Part shown: in pieces, positions 1-6,906 of the stretch | Numbering within the stretch: the stretch's first letter is position 1 | How the letters are laid out: every line of letters begins with the position of its first letter | Assembly (NCBI GenBank): GCA_900549195.1 | Contig: URNK01000061.1 | Location: 1-9,700, forward strand | Direction: 5' to 3' | Source of the DNA: an uncultured Collinsella sp. | GTDB lineage: Bacteria > Actinomycetota > Coriobacteriia > Coriobacteriales > Coriobacteriaceae | DNA length: 9,700 bases | The notes under the pieces: generated by a model | Told to the model about the DNA's origin: nothing | Databases searched by the model: none | The model's input: only the letters and a program-made list of their open reading frames with translations | Made by a program: the position numbers and the translations under genes

Positions 1-18
1 GATGTGTATAAGAGACAG
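1..18. other. Nextera/Tn5 mosaic-end adapter remnant (artefact)
   Basis: The first 18 bases are the Tn5 mosaic end used in Nextera libraries (AGATGTGTATAAGAGACAG) lacking only its first A. Together with the matching adapter at the other end, this shows untrimmed library adapter rather than genomic sequence. It should be masked before any comparison. Confidence 0.97.
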
Positions 19-160
19 CGACAAACTTCATGCCCTCCGGTCCGCCCCGGGAGCCAGGTTGACTAACTAGGGCCCGGAATTCAGAGAAGTCAGTGCAGCA
101 AAATGGCGATGCGGATGGAATGCACAAGATAGGGGCACGTTGTTGGGACGCGCTCTTTTA
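19..160. other. Non-coding stretch, nothing recognisable
   Basis: No convincing gene is seen between the adapter and the inverted repeat. All three plus-strand frames from position 19 hit stops by about position 70 (TGA at 60-62, TAA at 64-66, TAG at 68-70). The tail of a convergent plus-strand gene could lie here, but there is too little to identify it. No promoter or hairpin stands out. Confidence 0.5.
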
Positions 161-227
161 AGTTGCGGTGGAATAGTTCCTGTTTTTGGGCTTGAAGGCC
201 GATTTTAGGGACTATTTCACCGCAACT
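161..227. repeat. 20-bp inverted repeat with 27-nt loop, downstream of the amidohydrolase gene
   Basis: The left arm at 161-180 (AGTTGCGGTGGAATAGTTCC) pairs with the right arm at 208-227 over 20 positions. There are 18 Watson-Crick pairs and two G-U pairs when read as plus-strand RNA; on the minus strand the same two positions become A-C mismatches. The loop (181-207) contains a short GGC/GCC stem. It starts 19 bp past the stop of the minus-strand amidohydrolase. Neither side is followed by a T-tract, so it is a poor intrinsic terminator. A dispersed palindromic repeat of the REP/MITE kind is the likelier explanation, but this was not tested. Confidence 0.7.
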
Positions 228-245
228 GAGGGGTGGGATGTGGGG

Positions 246-1895
246 TTAACGCTCGTAGATGAGGTTGCCTGCCAGGTAGGTGGCCTGAACCTTGGTGGCT
301 TGGAGTTCTTGGGGGTCGATGGTGAGCTGGTTTTGGTCCAGGACTACCAGGTCGGCGTACTTGCCGGGCTCCAAGCTGCCGAGGTTTTGCTCGTCGCCCG
401 CCGCATAGGCGCTACCCAGGGTGTAGTTGCGTAGGGCTGTTGCTGCGTCGATGCGCTCGCTCGGTAACCAGCCGCCCTCGGGCCAGTGGCTTTTGGGGTC
501 TTGGCGCGTGATGGCCGTGTAGAGCACGTTCATGCTGGTAACGGCTGTGATAGGGCTGTCGGTACCGAAGGCTTGGCGAATGCCGCGCTGCTTATAGGTC
601 GCAAACGGCCACATGATGCGGCTGCGCTCCAGGCCCAGATCGCGCTCCGGTCCACCCGGGTCGAGTGTAATGTGACAGGGCTGGCTCGAAGCAACCACGT
701 TGAGCTTGCGCAAGCGATCGATGTCCTTGGGCAGGAGGTTCTCCAGGTGCTCGAGCGTGTTATGGCCGTGCTGGGGCAGGCCGTACAGTTCGGCCGCTTC
801 CTCGAAGATATCCAGCGCGGCATGGATGGCGCCGTCACCAATGACGTGGATGCGCACGGTGTGGCCGCGCTCCGCAGCCGCCAGAACCAGCTTACGCATG
901 CGCTCGGCAGGAACTGTCAAACGGCCCTGATCGCCCGGGAAGCGCGGATTGGTATAGGGCTCGGTGAGATATGCCGTGTGTTCGCTCGACACGCCGTCGA
1001 AGAACTGCTTAAAACCCGGCGCCGAAAGCAGCGCGTTGTTCGCGTAGCGGGTCTGCAGCTCTTCCAAGCGCGATTGGTCATCCAGCAGCGTGGGAAACAA
1101 ATGGGCACGGATGCCCAGCTTGCCGGCTGCCTGCAGTTTGTCGTAGACATCGTCGCGGATAAAATCGCAGCCCGGTATGGGCATGAGCGACATATCGCAT
1201 ATCGAGGTGATGCCCTGCTCGGCCATCCGCCTCATTTGATCGGCGTAAGCGCTTGCGATGCGATCTTCGCCCAGCCACTCAAGGCAGCGCGGTAGCAGCT
1301 GCATGGCAGCCGCCTCGTGGGCGATACCCGTAAGCTCGCCGTTTGCGTCCTTGTCGTAGCTGCCGCCCGCTGGTGGCTCGCTGTCGCGCGTGACGCCGAG
1401 CGCCTCGAGTGCGCGGCTGTTGAGCCAAAGCGTGTGTCCGTCGCCCGAATACATAACGCAGGGACGATCGGGGAATGCCGCATCGAGCGACGCCTTGGTA
1501 GGATGCTCGGGCGGATCCCAACGGTAATCGCGCCAGCCCTGCGTCACAACCCAAGCGTCACTAGGCAGATCCTGGGAAAACTCGAGCGCATGTTGCACCA
1601 GCGCCGCCTCGGACGTGCCCATATCCATGAGCATGTACGGCGAGGAACCGACCGAGGTATGGAAGAAGTGCAGATGAGCGTCATGGAAACCGGGGCAGAC
1701 AAACTGCTCGCCGTAGTCGATAACCGGCGTGGCGGCAGGCGCGGCGGCAATCACGTCATCGGGCGCACCGACTGCGACGATACGGTCGCCTGCGATGGCA
1801 ATCGCCAGCTCGCGGGCGGTATCGATGCCGTCTTGCGCGGTAAAGACGTTCTTGGAGCGGATAATCCGATCGATATGTTGCATGGGCATCCCCAT
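246..1895 (-). CDS. Amidohydrolase family 3 protein (YtcJ-like metal-dependent hydrolase)
   Basis: The predicted 549-aa protein belongs to the amidohydrolase_3/YtcJ group, whose members hydrolyse amide, formamide or similar C-N bonds using one or two metal ions; the natural substrate here is unknown. Visible motifs are PGFHDAHLH at residues 68-76 (metal ligands H74, H76), KQFFDG at 296-301 (K296 in the usual bridging-lysine position), IHVIGDGA around H350, the LEHLE histidine H383 and GTDSP with D446. The C-terminal GSLEPGKYADLVVLD stretch is the typical beta-sandwich return. Length is normal for the family and no signal peptide is seen, so it should be cytosolic. Three in-frame ATGs lie within 15 bases (1895, 1889, 1883). 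I give the longest, but GGGG six bases before the third makes 1883 equally plausible. It is divergent from the M20 amidohydrolase gene. The frame stays open far upstream through the antisense of that gene, which is not part of the protein. Confidence 0.9.
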   Translation of the reverse strand: MGMPMQHIDRIIRSKNVFTAQDGIDTARELAIAIAGDRIVAVGAPDDVIAAAPAATPVIDYGEQFVCPGFHDAHLHFFHTSVGSSPYMLMDMGTSEAALVQHALEFSQDLPSDAWVVTQGWRDYRWDPPEHPTKASLDAAFPDRPCVMYSGDGHTLWLNSRALEALGVTRDSEPPAGGSYDKDANGELTGIAHEAAAMQLLPRCLEWLGEDRIASAYADQMRRMAEQGITSICDMSLMPIPGCDFIRDDVYDKLQAAGKLGIRAHLFPTLLDDQSRLEELQTRYANNALLSAPGFKQFFDGVSSEHTAYLTEPYTNPRFPGDQGRLTVPAERMRKLVLAAAERGHTVRIHVIGDGAIHAALDIFEEAAELYGLPQHGHNTLEHLENLLPKDIDRLRKLNVVASSQPCHITLDPGGPERDLGLERSRIMWPFATYKQRGIRQAFGTDSPITAVTSMNVLYTAITRQDPKSHWPEGGWLPSERIDAATALRNYTLGSAYAAGDEQNLGSLEPGKYADLVVLDQNQLTIDPQELQATKVQATYLAGNLIYER

Positions 1896-1921
1896 CTCTG
1901 GCAGGAAATTCAACACCCCCG

Positions 1922-1927
1922 AGTGTA
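1922..1927 (-). promoter_or_regulatory. Possible -10 box (TACACT) for the amidohydrolase gene
   Basis: On the minus strand TACACT lies 27 bases upstream of the first ATG at 1895. It is preceded at about 16-17 bp by a T-rich TTTTGT/GTTTTG segment that matches a -35 poorly. It sits within the imperfect palindrome GAGTGTACTC (1921-1930). This is weak positional evidence only. Confidence 0.25.
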
Positions 1928-1970
1928 CTCCCCCGCCCTTGTAACAAAACCCCAAGCTGCAAACGGCAAC

Positions 1971-2000
1971 TTTACCAGCCCTAGCGGCAGGTGGCATACT
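1971..2000 (+). promoter_or_regulatory. Candidate sigma-70 type promoter of the M20 amidohydrolase gene
   Basis: TTTACC at 1971-1976 and CATACT at 1995-2000 are separated by 18 bp and point toward the M20 start at 2052, predicting a 5' leader of roughly 45 nt. The match to the consensus is moderate at both boxes. It lies in the shared intergenic region between the two divergent hydrolase genes. Confidence 0.4.
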
Positions 2001-2051
2001 GGAGAGAGCCTGTACGATTTTGCGATCAACCCAGCAAGGAGCAAATCGACC

Positions 2052-3515
2052 ATGACGAAGACCAAGGCACAGCAGATTATGGCGGCGACCGAGGCTCGCG
2101 CGGCTGACGACGTCACCGCAGCCATCAAAGATATCGCTACCGAGTTTGAACCATATATCATCAAGCAGCGCCGGCACTTCCATAAGCACCCGGAGCTGAG
2201 CCTTGCCGAGGAGCGCACGACCTCCGACATCGCCAACCAGCTCGACGCCATGAATATCCCCTACGAGCGTCCGCTCAAGACCGGCTTGGTGGCAACGCTT
2301 CGCGGCACCGCGCCCGACGCCTATCGCGAGGACGGCACGCCACGCCGCCGCATCCTGCTGCGCGCCGATATCGACGCCCTGCCCGTTACCGAGCAGACTG
2401 GCGAGGAGTTCGCCAGCGTCAACGAGGGCTGCATGCACGCCTGCGGCCACGACTGCCATATCGCCATGATGCTCGGCACGCTGCAAATCCTGCGCCATAT
2501 GACCGACGACATCCACGGCGAAGTCCGCATCGTCTTCCAGCCCAGCGAGGAAAATGGCCAGGGCGCCAAGCTCATGATCGGCACGGGTGTGCTCGACGGC
2601 GTCGATGGCGCCTACGCCGCGCACATCTGGAGCGAGGTCGACGCCGGCACCGTGAGCTGCGAGCCCGGACCGCGCATGGCCAATACCGACTGGTTCCGTA
2701 TCGACGTACGCGGCACCTCGTGCCATGGCGCCATGCCCCAGCGCGGCCACGACGCCGTCATGGTTGCCGCCGAGATCGTCAACGCCCTGCAGACCATCGT
2801 CTCGCGCGAAATCAGCCCCTACGAGCCGGCCGTCATCACCGTCGGCGAGCTGCACGGCGGCACCGCGCGCAACGTTATCGCCGGCACGGCCTACCTCGCC
2901 GGCACGGTGCGCACCTACGGCGATTCGACCCACGAGGAAATGCCGGAGCTCATGCGCCGCATCGTGGAGCATACCGCGGCAGCTCTGGGCGCCGAGGCAG
3001 AGCTCACCGACTACACCATCGCCAACTACAAGGTCGAAAACGACGCCGCCTCGAGCGAGCGCTGCCGTCAGGCTGTAATCAAGTGCCTGGGCCCCACCGG
3101 CCAAGGCCATTATCGCGGCACGCTTTCGGGCGAGGATTTTTCGGAGTACCTGCGTCGCGTACCGGGCGTGCTCGCCTTTGTAGGTACGCGCAACCCCAAG
3201 ATTGGCGCCACGTACGCCCAACATTCCTGCTTCTACAAGATCGACGAGAGCGTGCTGGCAAAGGGCTCCATGGTGGCCGCCCAGTATGCTATCGACTTTT
3301 TGGCCGAGCCCACGCAAGAGGAGCTCGACGGCCCCGCGATTACCGCGGTCGCCGAAACCAACCCCGATCTGGCCGCCAAGTTGCGCTCTGCCAAGGCGAC
3401 GACCGCCGAGGCTCGCGACGCCATCCATGATGCCCGAACGGCTCGCCATGCCGCGATCAAGGGCATCCACGACGCACGCGCTGCTGCACGCCGCGAGGAG
3501 AAGCACGACGAGTAG
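2052..3515 (+). CDS. M20 family metallo-amidohydrolase (M20D type) with helical C-terminal tail
   Basis: This 487-aa protein is an M20D-type amidohydrolase, the group of hippurate hydrolases, IAA-amino acid hydrolases and N-acyl amino acid deacylases. It should remove an acyl group from an N-acyl amino acid or related amide, probably in the cytosol; the substrate is not readable. Visible features are LLRADIDALPV (102-112), the metal-site MHACGHDCH (C131, H133), PSEEN (E166, E167), HIW (H191), the dimerisation-domain HGAMPQRGHDAV (225-236), the GTARNVIAGTAYLAGTVRTY segment and QHS (H391). After the usual end of the fold near residue 418 comes an extra ~65-aa Ala/Arg/Glu/His-rich tail containing two IHDAR units 14 residues apart. 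The start at 2052 is supported by AAGGAG at 2036-2041; the same frame is open upstream to 1317, but that part is antisense of the neighbouring gene. A strong hairpin follows the stop. Confidence 0.93.
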   Translation: MTKTKAQQIMAATEARAADDVTAAIKDIATEFEPYIIKQRRHFHKHPELSLAEERTTSDIANQLDAMNIPYERPLKTGLVATLRGTAPDAYREDGTPRRRILLRADIDALPVTEQTGEEFASVNEGCMHACGHDCHIAMMLGTLQILRHMTDDIHGEVRIVFQPSEENGQGAKLMIGTGVLDGVDGAYAAHIWSEVDAGTVSCEPGPRMANTDWFRIDVRGTSCHGAMPQRGHDAVMVAAEIVNALQTIVSREISPYEPAVITVGELHGGTARNVIAGTAYLAGTVRTYGDSTHEEMPELMRRIVEHTAAALGAEAELTDYTIANYKVENDAASSERCRQAVIKCLGPTGQGHYRGTLSGEDFSEYLRRVPGVLAFVGTRNPKIGATYAQHSCFYKIDESVLAKGSMVAAQYAIDFLAEPTQEELDGPAITAVAETNPDLAAKLRSAKATTAEARDAIHDARTARHAAIKGIHDARAAARREEKHDE

Positions 3516-3550
3516 TCGTCACACCCATCCATAACAGCCTGGCTAAAGCA

Positions 3551-3588
3551 GAGCGGGGGCGGACGTTTCGACACGTCCGCCCCCGCTC
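3551..3588 (+). terminator. Strong hairpin terminator between convergent genes
   Basis: A perfect 16-bp GC-rich stem (3551-3566 pairing with 3573-3588) has a 6-nt loop TTCGAC and is followed on the plus strand by ATTCTTC. It lies 35 bp past the M20 stop and 49 bp past the end of the minus-strand membrane-protein frame. It probably terminates the M20 transcript and may also act on the opposing one, although the minus-strand side (TGCTTTAG) has a weaker T-tract. Confidence 0.85.
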
Positions 3589-3637
3589 ATTCTTCAAGCG
3601 CTATTTCTACCCCGTCCCCAAATGGCAGACGGCATGG

Positions 3638-4345
3638 CTACTCGTCCTGAGGTTCCTCGTCGGAGCTTGGCTCGGACGCCGACTCAGGTGCAGGTGCCGG
3701 CTCAGGCTCAGGCGCAGGCTCGGGCTCAGATGCCGTCTCAGACTCGGGCGCCGGTTCAGGCTCGGTCGCGGGCTCGGGTGCTGGTGCAGGTGCCGGCGAA
3801 GCATCCGGAGCGCTGGAACCCGAAGGAGAGAACTTCTTCTCGAAGGGCAATACAAAAGTCAGAACGTCGTCCTTATCTTCATCGGACCACTCGCTGGCAT
3901 AGCGCGCGGCCCAGTAGCCAACGGCGCGATACTTGAGCATCTTGCCAAACACAGTCAGGAACACCGTGACAAAGGCAACGATCATCAAGAACAGGATGAG
4001 CGTAATGCCGCCGCCCTCGATGATTGCCTCAAGACCCGTGGGGCGATAGTAATAGCTATACATACCAAACGTAGCAATGGCGCCAAAGATGGCGGTGAAG
4101 ATCCACGTGATGATGTGCGACACGATGCCCGTCAAAAACTCGGGAAGAATCGAGGCGCAGAATAGCTTGCCCAGGTTGGCCTTATAAGACTTCCAGACCT
4201 TCTCGAGCGAAAACGCGCTTTCCACGCGCCCCGCGACGGCAAAGTGCATCACGGCGGCATCACCAAACATCTTAAAGAAGATGCCCAGTACCACCGACAC
4301 GATCATGGCAAAGACGAGCAGGCCCATCGAGCCGAAGAGTGCGGC
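3638..4345 (-). pseudogene. C-terminal portion of the zinc-ribbon/DUF4013-like membrane protein, cut off by an in-frame TAG
   Basis: This is the continuation, in the same reading frame, of the zinc-ribbon protein that stops at 4346. It encodes 235 residues: about six, then an internal ATG at 4327, then 229 more. Hydrophobic segments lie at about residues 2-20, 55-92 and 108-131 counted from that ATG. Between them is HFAVAGRVESAFSLEKVWKS, a segment resembling the DUF4013 core. The last 61 residues form a Pro/Glu/Ala/Ser tail. No Shine-Dalgarno sequence precedes the ATG at 4327, so independent translation looks unlikely. The frame has no other disruption, which points to a recent nonsense change, a base-call error or readthrough. 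Family assignment is by pattern only; the function is unknown. Confidence 0.7.
3641..3823 (-). repeat. Low-complexity coding repeat (Pro/Glu/Ala/Ser tail)
   Basis: The 3' end of the membrane-protein frame encodes about 61 residues made almost only of A, P, E, S, T and D, with alternating PEPAPEPEP-like units. The DNA is correspondingly repetitive, with degenerate six-base units such as GGCTCA, GGCTCG and GGTGCA on the plus strand. Such tails are usually disordered spacers. The stretch is also prone to length variation by slippage and to assembly error. Confidence 0.75.
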
Positions 4346-4348
4346 CTA
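4346..4348 (-). other. In-frame TAG codon splitting the membrane-protein gene
   Basis: On the minus strand the frame reads ...GGT CTC TAG GCC GCA CTC TTC GGC TCG ATG GGC... and stays open on both sides. A CAG-to-TAG transition (Gln to stop) is one simple origin. Without the stop the product would be 439 aa, with the amber at codon 204. Confidence 0.85.
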
Positions 4349-4957
4349 GAGACCGCTCGAACCATTGAAATAATATGAACCGACGGCACCGATCACGACG
4401 CTCTCGATAGCCGAGAACACCACGCCAATCACCGGAATAATGGCCACGAACTCGAGCACACCGGTAATGACAGACGAGAAAATGCCCAATCCAAACGAGG
4501 TCGAGCGCAACAGCGGACGCTCCATGCCGTTATCATCCTTGAGCGACAGGTCACGACCCCACTCGATAGCAAAGCCCGCACCGCACACGCTTGCCACACA
4601 CGCGAGCAAAAAGCCAATGGCCGCTGCGATACCGCCGATAACGGGGATAAACAGCACCAGCACCGAGACAACACAGATCAGCGCCGGCAAAAAGGCGATC
4701 TGGCATACGCGAACCAAGGCGCCGGGAACCTTGAGCATGTCGTTGAAGGCCTGCGCCATGCAGCCCTTGGGCGCGTTCATAGCCGGCTGGGGCGCAACGA
4801 ACGGCTGCGGCTGCGGCTGGGCAAACGGCTGACCCTGCGGCTGAGGTTGAGCTTGCGGAGCGGGACCGGCGGCCTTGACCTCGGTATTAGGGGCACCGCA
4901 CACGCCGCAGAACTTGTCGTTATCGCCCATGGGGGCGCCACACTGCGAACAGAACAT
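4346..4957 (-). CDS. Zinc-ribbon multi-pass membrane protein, N-terminal portion (DUF4013-like), ends at in-frame TAG
   Basis: This 203-aa reading frame begins with a zinc ribbon (C3-x2-C6 ... C17-x2-C20, CSQCG...CGVCG), followed by a Gln/Pro-rich linker (about 30-62) and hydrophobic segments at about 84-130 and 155-195. The arrangement of zinc ribbon, P/Q linker and multi-pass membrane domain is common in uncharacterised Gram-positive membrane proteins; DUF4013 is my best family guess. I place the start at 4957 because AAGGGA lies about 8 bases upstream; the frame is open to 5050, but that would put residues ahead of the zinc ribbon. It stops at TAG 4346-4348, in the middle of the membrane domain, and the remainder continues in frame. 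The product may therefore be non-functional, or the stop may not be real. Function unknown. Confidence 0.75.
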   Translation of the reverse strand: MFCSQCGAPMGDNDKFCGVCGAPNTEVKAAGPAPQAQPQPQGQPFAQPQPQPFVAPQPAMNAPKGCMAQAFNDMLKVPGALVRVCQIAFLPALICVVSVLVLFIPVIGGIAAAIGFLLACVASVCGAGFAIEWGRDLSLKDDNGMERPLLRSTSFGLGIFSSVITGVLEFVAIIPVIGVVFSAIESVVIGAVGSYYFNGSSGL

Positions 4958-5106
4958 CGAAATCATCCCTTCGTATCTAGAGCGAATCACCTGGATCGCA
5001 AACGATGTCTTTGGCATCATTATCGCCCAATGTGGGGACAAATACCGCAAGATGACCGATTTGCAACGTAGCCGGTTTGTTCAATGATTCGAAGGGTACG
5101 ACCGGG

Positions 5107-6129
5107 CTAGTTCGTGCCGCGGAAGCCCTTGCCGACGATTTCGGAGCTATCGACGATGGTGATGAAGGCGCCAGGGTCAATCTCGCGGGCATAGCGGCGC
5201 AGTTGCACTGCCTCGCGACGGCTCAGCACGCTCATGATCACCGTGACGCACTTGCCCGAGAAAGCGCCGTAGCCACGGCTGATCGTTGCCGTGCGGTTGA
5301 GATGCTTGACGATAAACTCCTCGACTTTAAGGGGCTCGGAGCAAATGATCGTGCAGACCTTACGAAGGTGAATGCTCTCGATAGCCTTGTCGACCACAAG
5401 CGTCTTGGCAAACAGACCGAGCACGCAGTACAGACCGACGCGCGGGCCATACAGGAAAGCCGCGATGGTCACGATGCCGATATCGACCAGCAACAGGGCA
5501 CGGCCGATCTCAAGCGTCGTGCGGCGTTTGAGAATCATGGCAAGGATGTCGGTGCCGCCCGTCGAGGCGCCAATGTCAAAGACAATGGCACTGCCCAGCG
5601 CCGGCAAGATGACGGCAAAACACAGGTCGAGCCACATATCGCCCGTCATCGAAACATCCGTCGGAATGAAGAGCTCAAACAGCGAGACGTAGGCCGAAAG
5701 CGCAAACGAGGCAAAGACACTCCAAAGGATTGCCTTGCGCTCCAAAAAGATAAAACCCAGGATGACCAGGACCGCGTTGATAATCCACATAAAGACGCCG
5801 ACGGGCAGAGTCGGGAACAGCGTGGAAAGAATGACCGACACGCCCGAGGTGCCGCCGAAGGCAAAGTGATTGGGGGTTTTAAAGGCCACGATGGCAAAGG
5901 CCGTGAGGATCAGGCCCAGATTGAGCTCGGCAAAAAAGCGCGGAAAGCCTGGCTCCTGGCTGCGCTTGCGGCCGGCGCGCTCGCCACGTTCGATATCCTC
6001 GCGACCGACAACGCGCTCCATCGGCACCACCGGAGGACGATGCATCTCCTCGGCGGCACGCGACGCCGCCTCTGCCGCAGCGGCTTCAATCGCCCATGCC
6101 TTGCTTTCGGTCTCGTGTTCGTCGGCCAT
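5107..6129 (-). CDS. YitT family membrane protein with C-terminal DUF2179 domain
   Basis: The 340-aa protein carries the YitT-type membrane domain (about 66-255), with the signature glycine motifs GGTSGVSVI (92-100) and GASTGGTDILAMIL (187-200). A soluble DUF2179 domain follows (about 257-338), ending in FITIVDSSEIVGKGF. The biochemical role of this family is not established; it is widespread in Gram-positive bacteria, often as several paralogues. Unusual here is a hydrophilic N-terminal extension of about 65 residues, Ala/Glu-rich then Arg/Glu-rich, which makes the protein longer than most members (often near 280 aa). The start is supported by GAGGGG 8 bases before the ATG. The zinc-ribbon gene begins about 150 bp downstream on the same strand, so cotranscription is possible. 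Confidence 0.9.
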   Translation of the reverse strand: MADEHETESKAWAIEAAAAEAASRAAEEMHRPPVVPMERVVGREDIERGERAGRKRSQEPGFPRFFAELNLGLILTAFAIVAFKTPNHFAFGGTSGVSVILSTLFPTLPVGVFMWIINAVLVILGFIFLERKAILWSVFASFALSAYVSLFELFIPTDVSMTGDMWLDLCFAVILPALGSAIVFDIGASTGGTDILAMILKRRTTLEIGRALLLVDIGIVTIAAFLYGPRVGLYCVLGLFAKTLVVDKAIESIHLRKVCTIICSEPLKVEEFIVKHLNRTATISRGYGAFSGKCVTVIMSVLSRREAVQLRRYAREIDPGAFITIVDSSEIVGKGFRGTN

Positions 6130-6172
6130 TACGGCAACCCCTCGTTAACAATTTGGAAACAATGCGCCCATT

Positions 6173-6200
6173 AGGGTAACGCGGAACGCGAAGATTGCAA
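6173..6200 (-). promoter_or_regulatory. Candidate promoter of the YitT family gene
   Basis: On the minus strand TTGCAA (6195-6200) is followed after 16 bp by TACCCT (6173-6178), about 44 bases before the ATG at 6129. It lies just downstream of the terminator of the asp23 transcript, where a new promoter would be expected. The match to the consensus is moderate. Confidence 0.4.
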
Positions 6201-6244
6201 CCCTTAGTTAGACGAGCGGTATGCCTGCATCGGGGGCATATAGA

Positions 6245-6284
6245 AAACGGTCGACCGCACTTTTGCTTGCGCGGTCGACCGTTT
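6245..6284 (-). terminator. Hairpin terminator of the amaP-DUF2273-asp23 transcript
   Basis: A perfect 14-bp stem (AAACGGTCGACCGC at 6245-6258 pairing with 6271-6284) has a 12-nt loop. It lies about 50 bp past the asp23 stop and is followed on the minus strand by TTTTCTATAT, as expected for an intrinsic terminator. The plus-strand side is also T-rich, but no plus-strand gene ends here. Confidence 0.85.
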
Positions 6285-6334
6285 AGCGTTTTCGCAGGTA
6301 AAACCTGCCAAAATAAACATCCCTTTTTGGTAGG

Positions 6335-6862
6335 TTACTCGTGCTGGCTGGTGCGGTGCTCGTACTCCTCGGGGGTGATGACATCCTCGATGCGCAGGTT
6401 GACGCCTGCCACCTCAAGGCCGGTCATCGCGGCCAGACGCTCGGTGACGCGCGCCTTAACGTCGTCAAAGATCGCAGGCGCATAGGCGCCGTACTCGATG
6501 ATGACCGAGATGTTGACGACCACGCGGTTGTCATCGGTGACCTCAACCGTCACGCCCTTGGTCAGGTTCTCGGCACCAAACTGCTCCTGCACAAAGTGCA
6601 TGAGGTTGCCCTTCATGCCCAGGACGTGCGGCACCTCGCGGGTGGCCATGGCGACGATTTTCTCGATCACGCCGTTGGAATAGGTCAGCGAGTCCTCGGA
6701 CTCGTCCGCCTCCTCATCCATCTCCTCGTTATCCTCGTCCGCATCGGACTCGGCCTCGACGAGCGCCTCGTCCTCGAGCGTTACGTCCTCCGCCTCGGCG
6801 GCGACGGCCTCATTCGCCTCGAGCTCGGTATCGGCCACATCGACCTTCGTGTTAAAAGCCAT
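6335..6862 (-). CDS. asp23: Asp23/Gls24 family envelope stress response protein
   Basis: The 175-aa protein has the Asp23 domain at about 58-165: LTYSNGVIEKIVAMATREVPHVLGMKG near its start, then VIIEYGAYAPAIFDDVK (120-136) and a TGLEVAGVNLRIEDVIT end. It resembles S. aureus Asp23 closely in these blocks. In S. aureus, Asp23 is an abundant protein held at the membrane by AmaP and linked to cell-envelope homeostasis. Residues 15-58 are a strongly acidic Glu/Asp/Ala tract, a longer acidic stretch than I recall in the staphylococcal protein. The start is supported by a strong AAGGAGG 4 bases before the ATG. It is the last gene of the cassette, 44 bp after the DUF2273 gene, and ends before a clear terminator. 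Confidence 0.93.
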   Translation of the reverse strand: MAFNTKVDVADTELEANEAVAAEAEDVTLEDEALVEAESDADEDNEEMDEEADESEDSLTYSNGVIEKIVAMATREVPHVLGMKGNLMHFVQEQFGAENLTKGVTVEVTDDNRVVVNISVIIEYGAYAPAIFDDVKARVTERLAAMTGLEVAGVNLRIEDVITPEEYEHRTSQHE

Positions 6863-6906
6863 GGTTCCTCCTTATGCCTGCCGCAGATGCGACAGTCGAA
6901 TACATA

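Noticed and set aside
1317..2051. A 245-codon N-terminal extension of the M20 protein
   Set aside because: It is antisense to the amidohydrolase and has no M20-like sequence. AAGGAG directly before the ATG at 2052 gives a better start.
246..3506. A single 1086-codon open frame on the minus strand covering both hydrolase genes
   Set aside because: The upstream half is the antisense of the M20 gene, with no protein-like composition. The amidohydrolase begins at the ATG cluster near 1895, and the open frame reflects GC-rich codon bias.
3641..3823. The repetitive stretch as a CRISPR array or tandem non-coding repeat
   Set aside because: The units are short and degenerate with no spacers, and are explained by the P/E/A/S coding tail on the minus strand.
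4325..4327. Internal ATG as start of an independent second membrane protein
   Set aside because: There is no Shine-Dalgarno upstream, and it falls within a continuous membrane domain in the same frame as the preceding gene.
5077..6174. A 365-codon plus-strand frame opposite the YitT gene
   Set aside because: It is a shadow of the minus-strand gene. The translated sequence is Lys/Asp/Arg-rich noise without motifs, while the opposite strand encodes clear membrane helices and family signatures.
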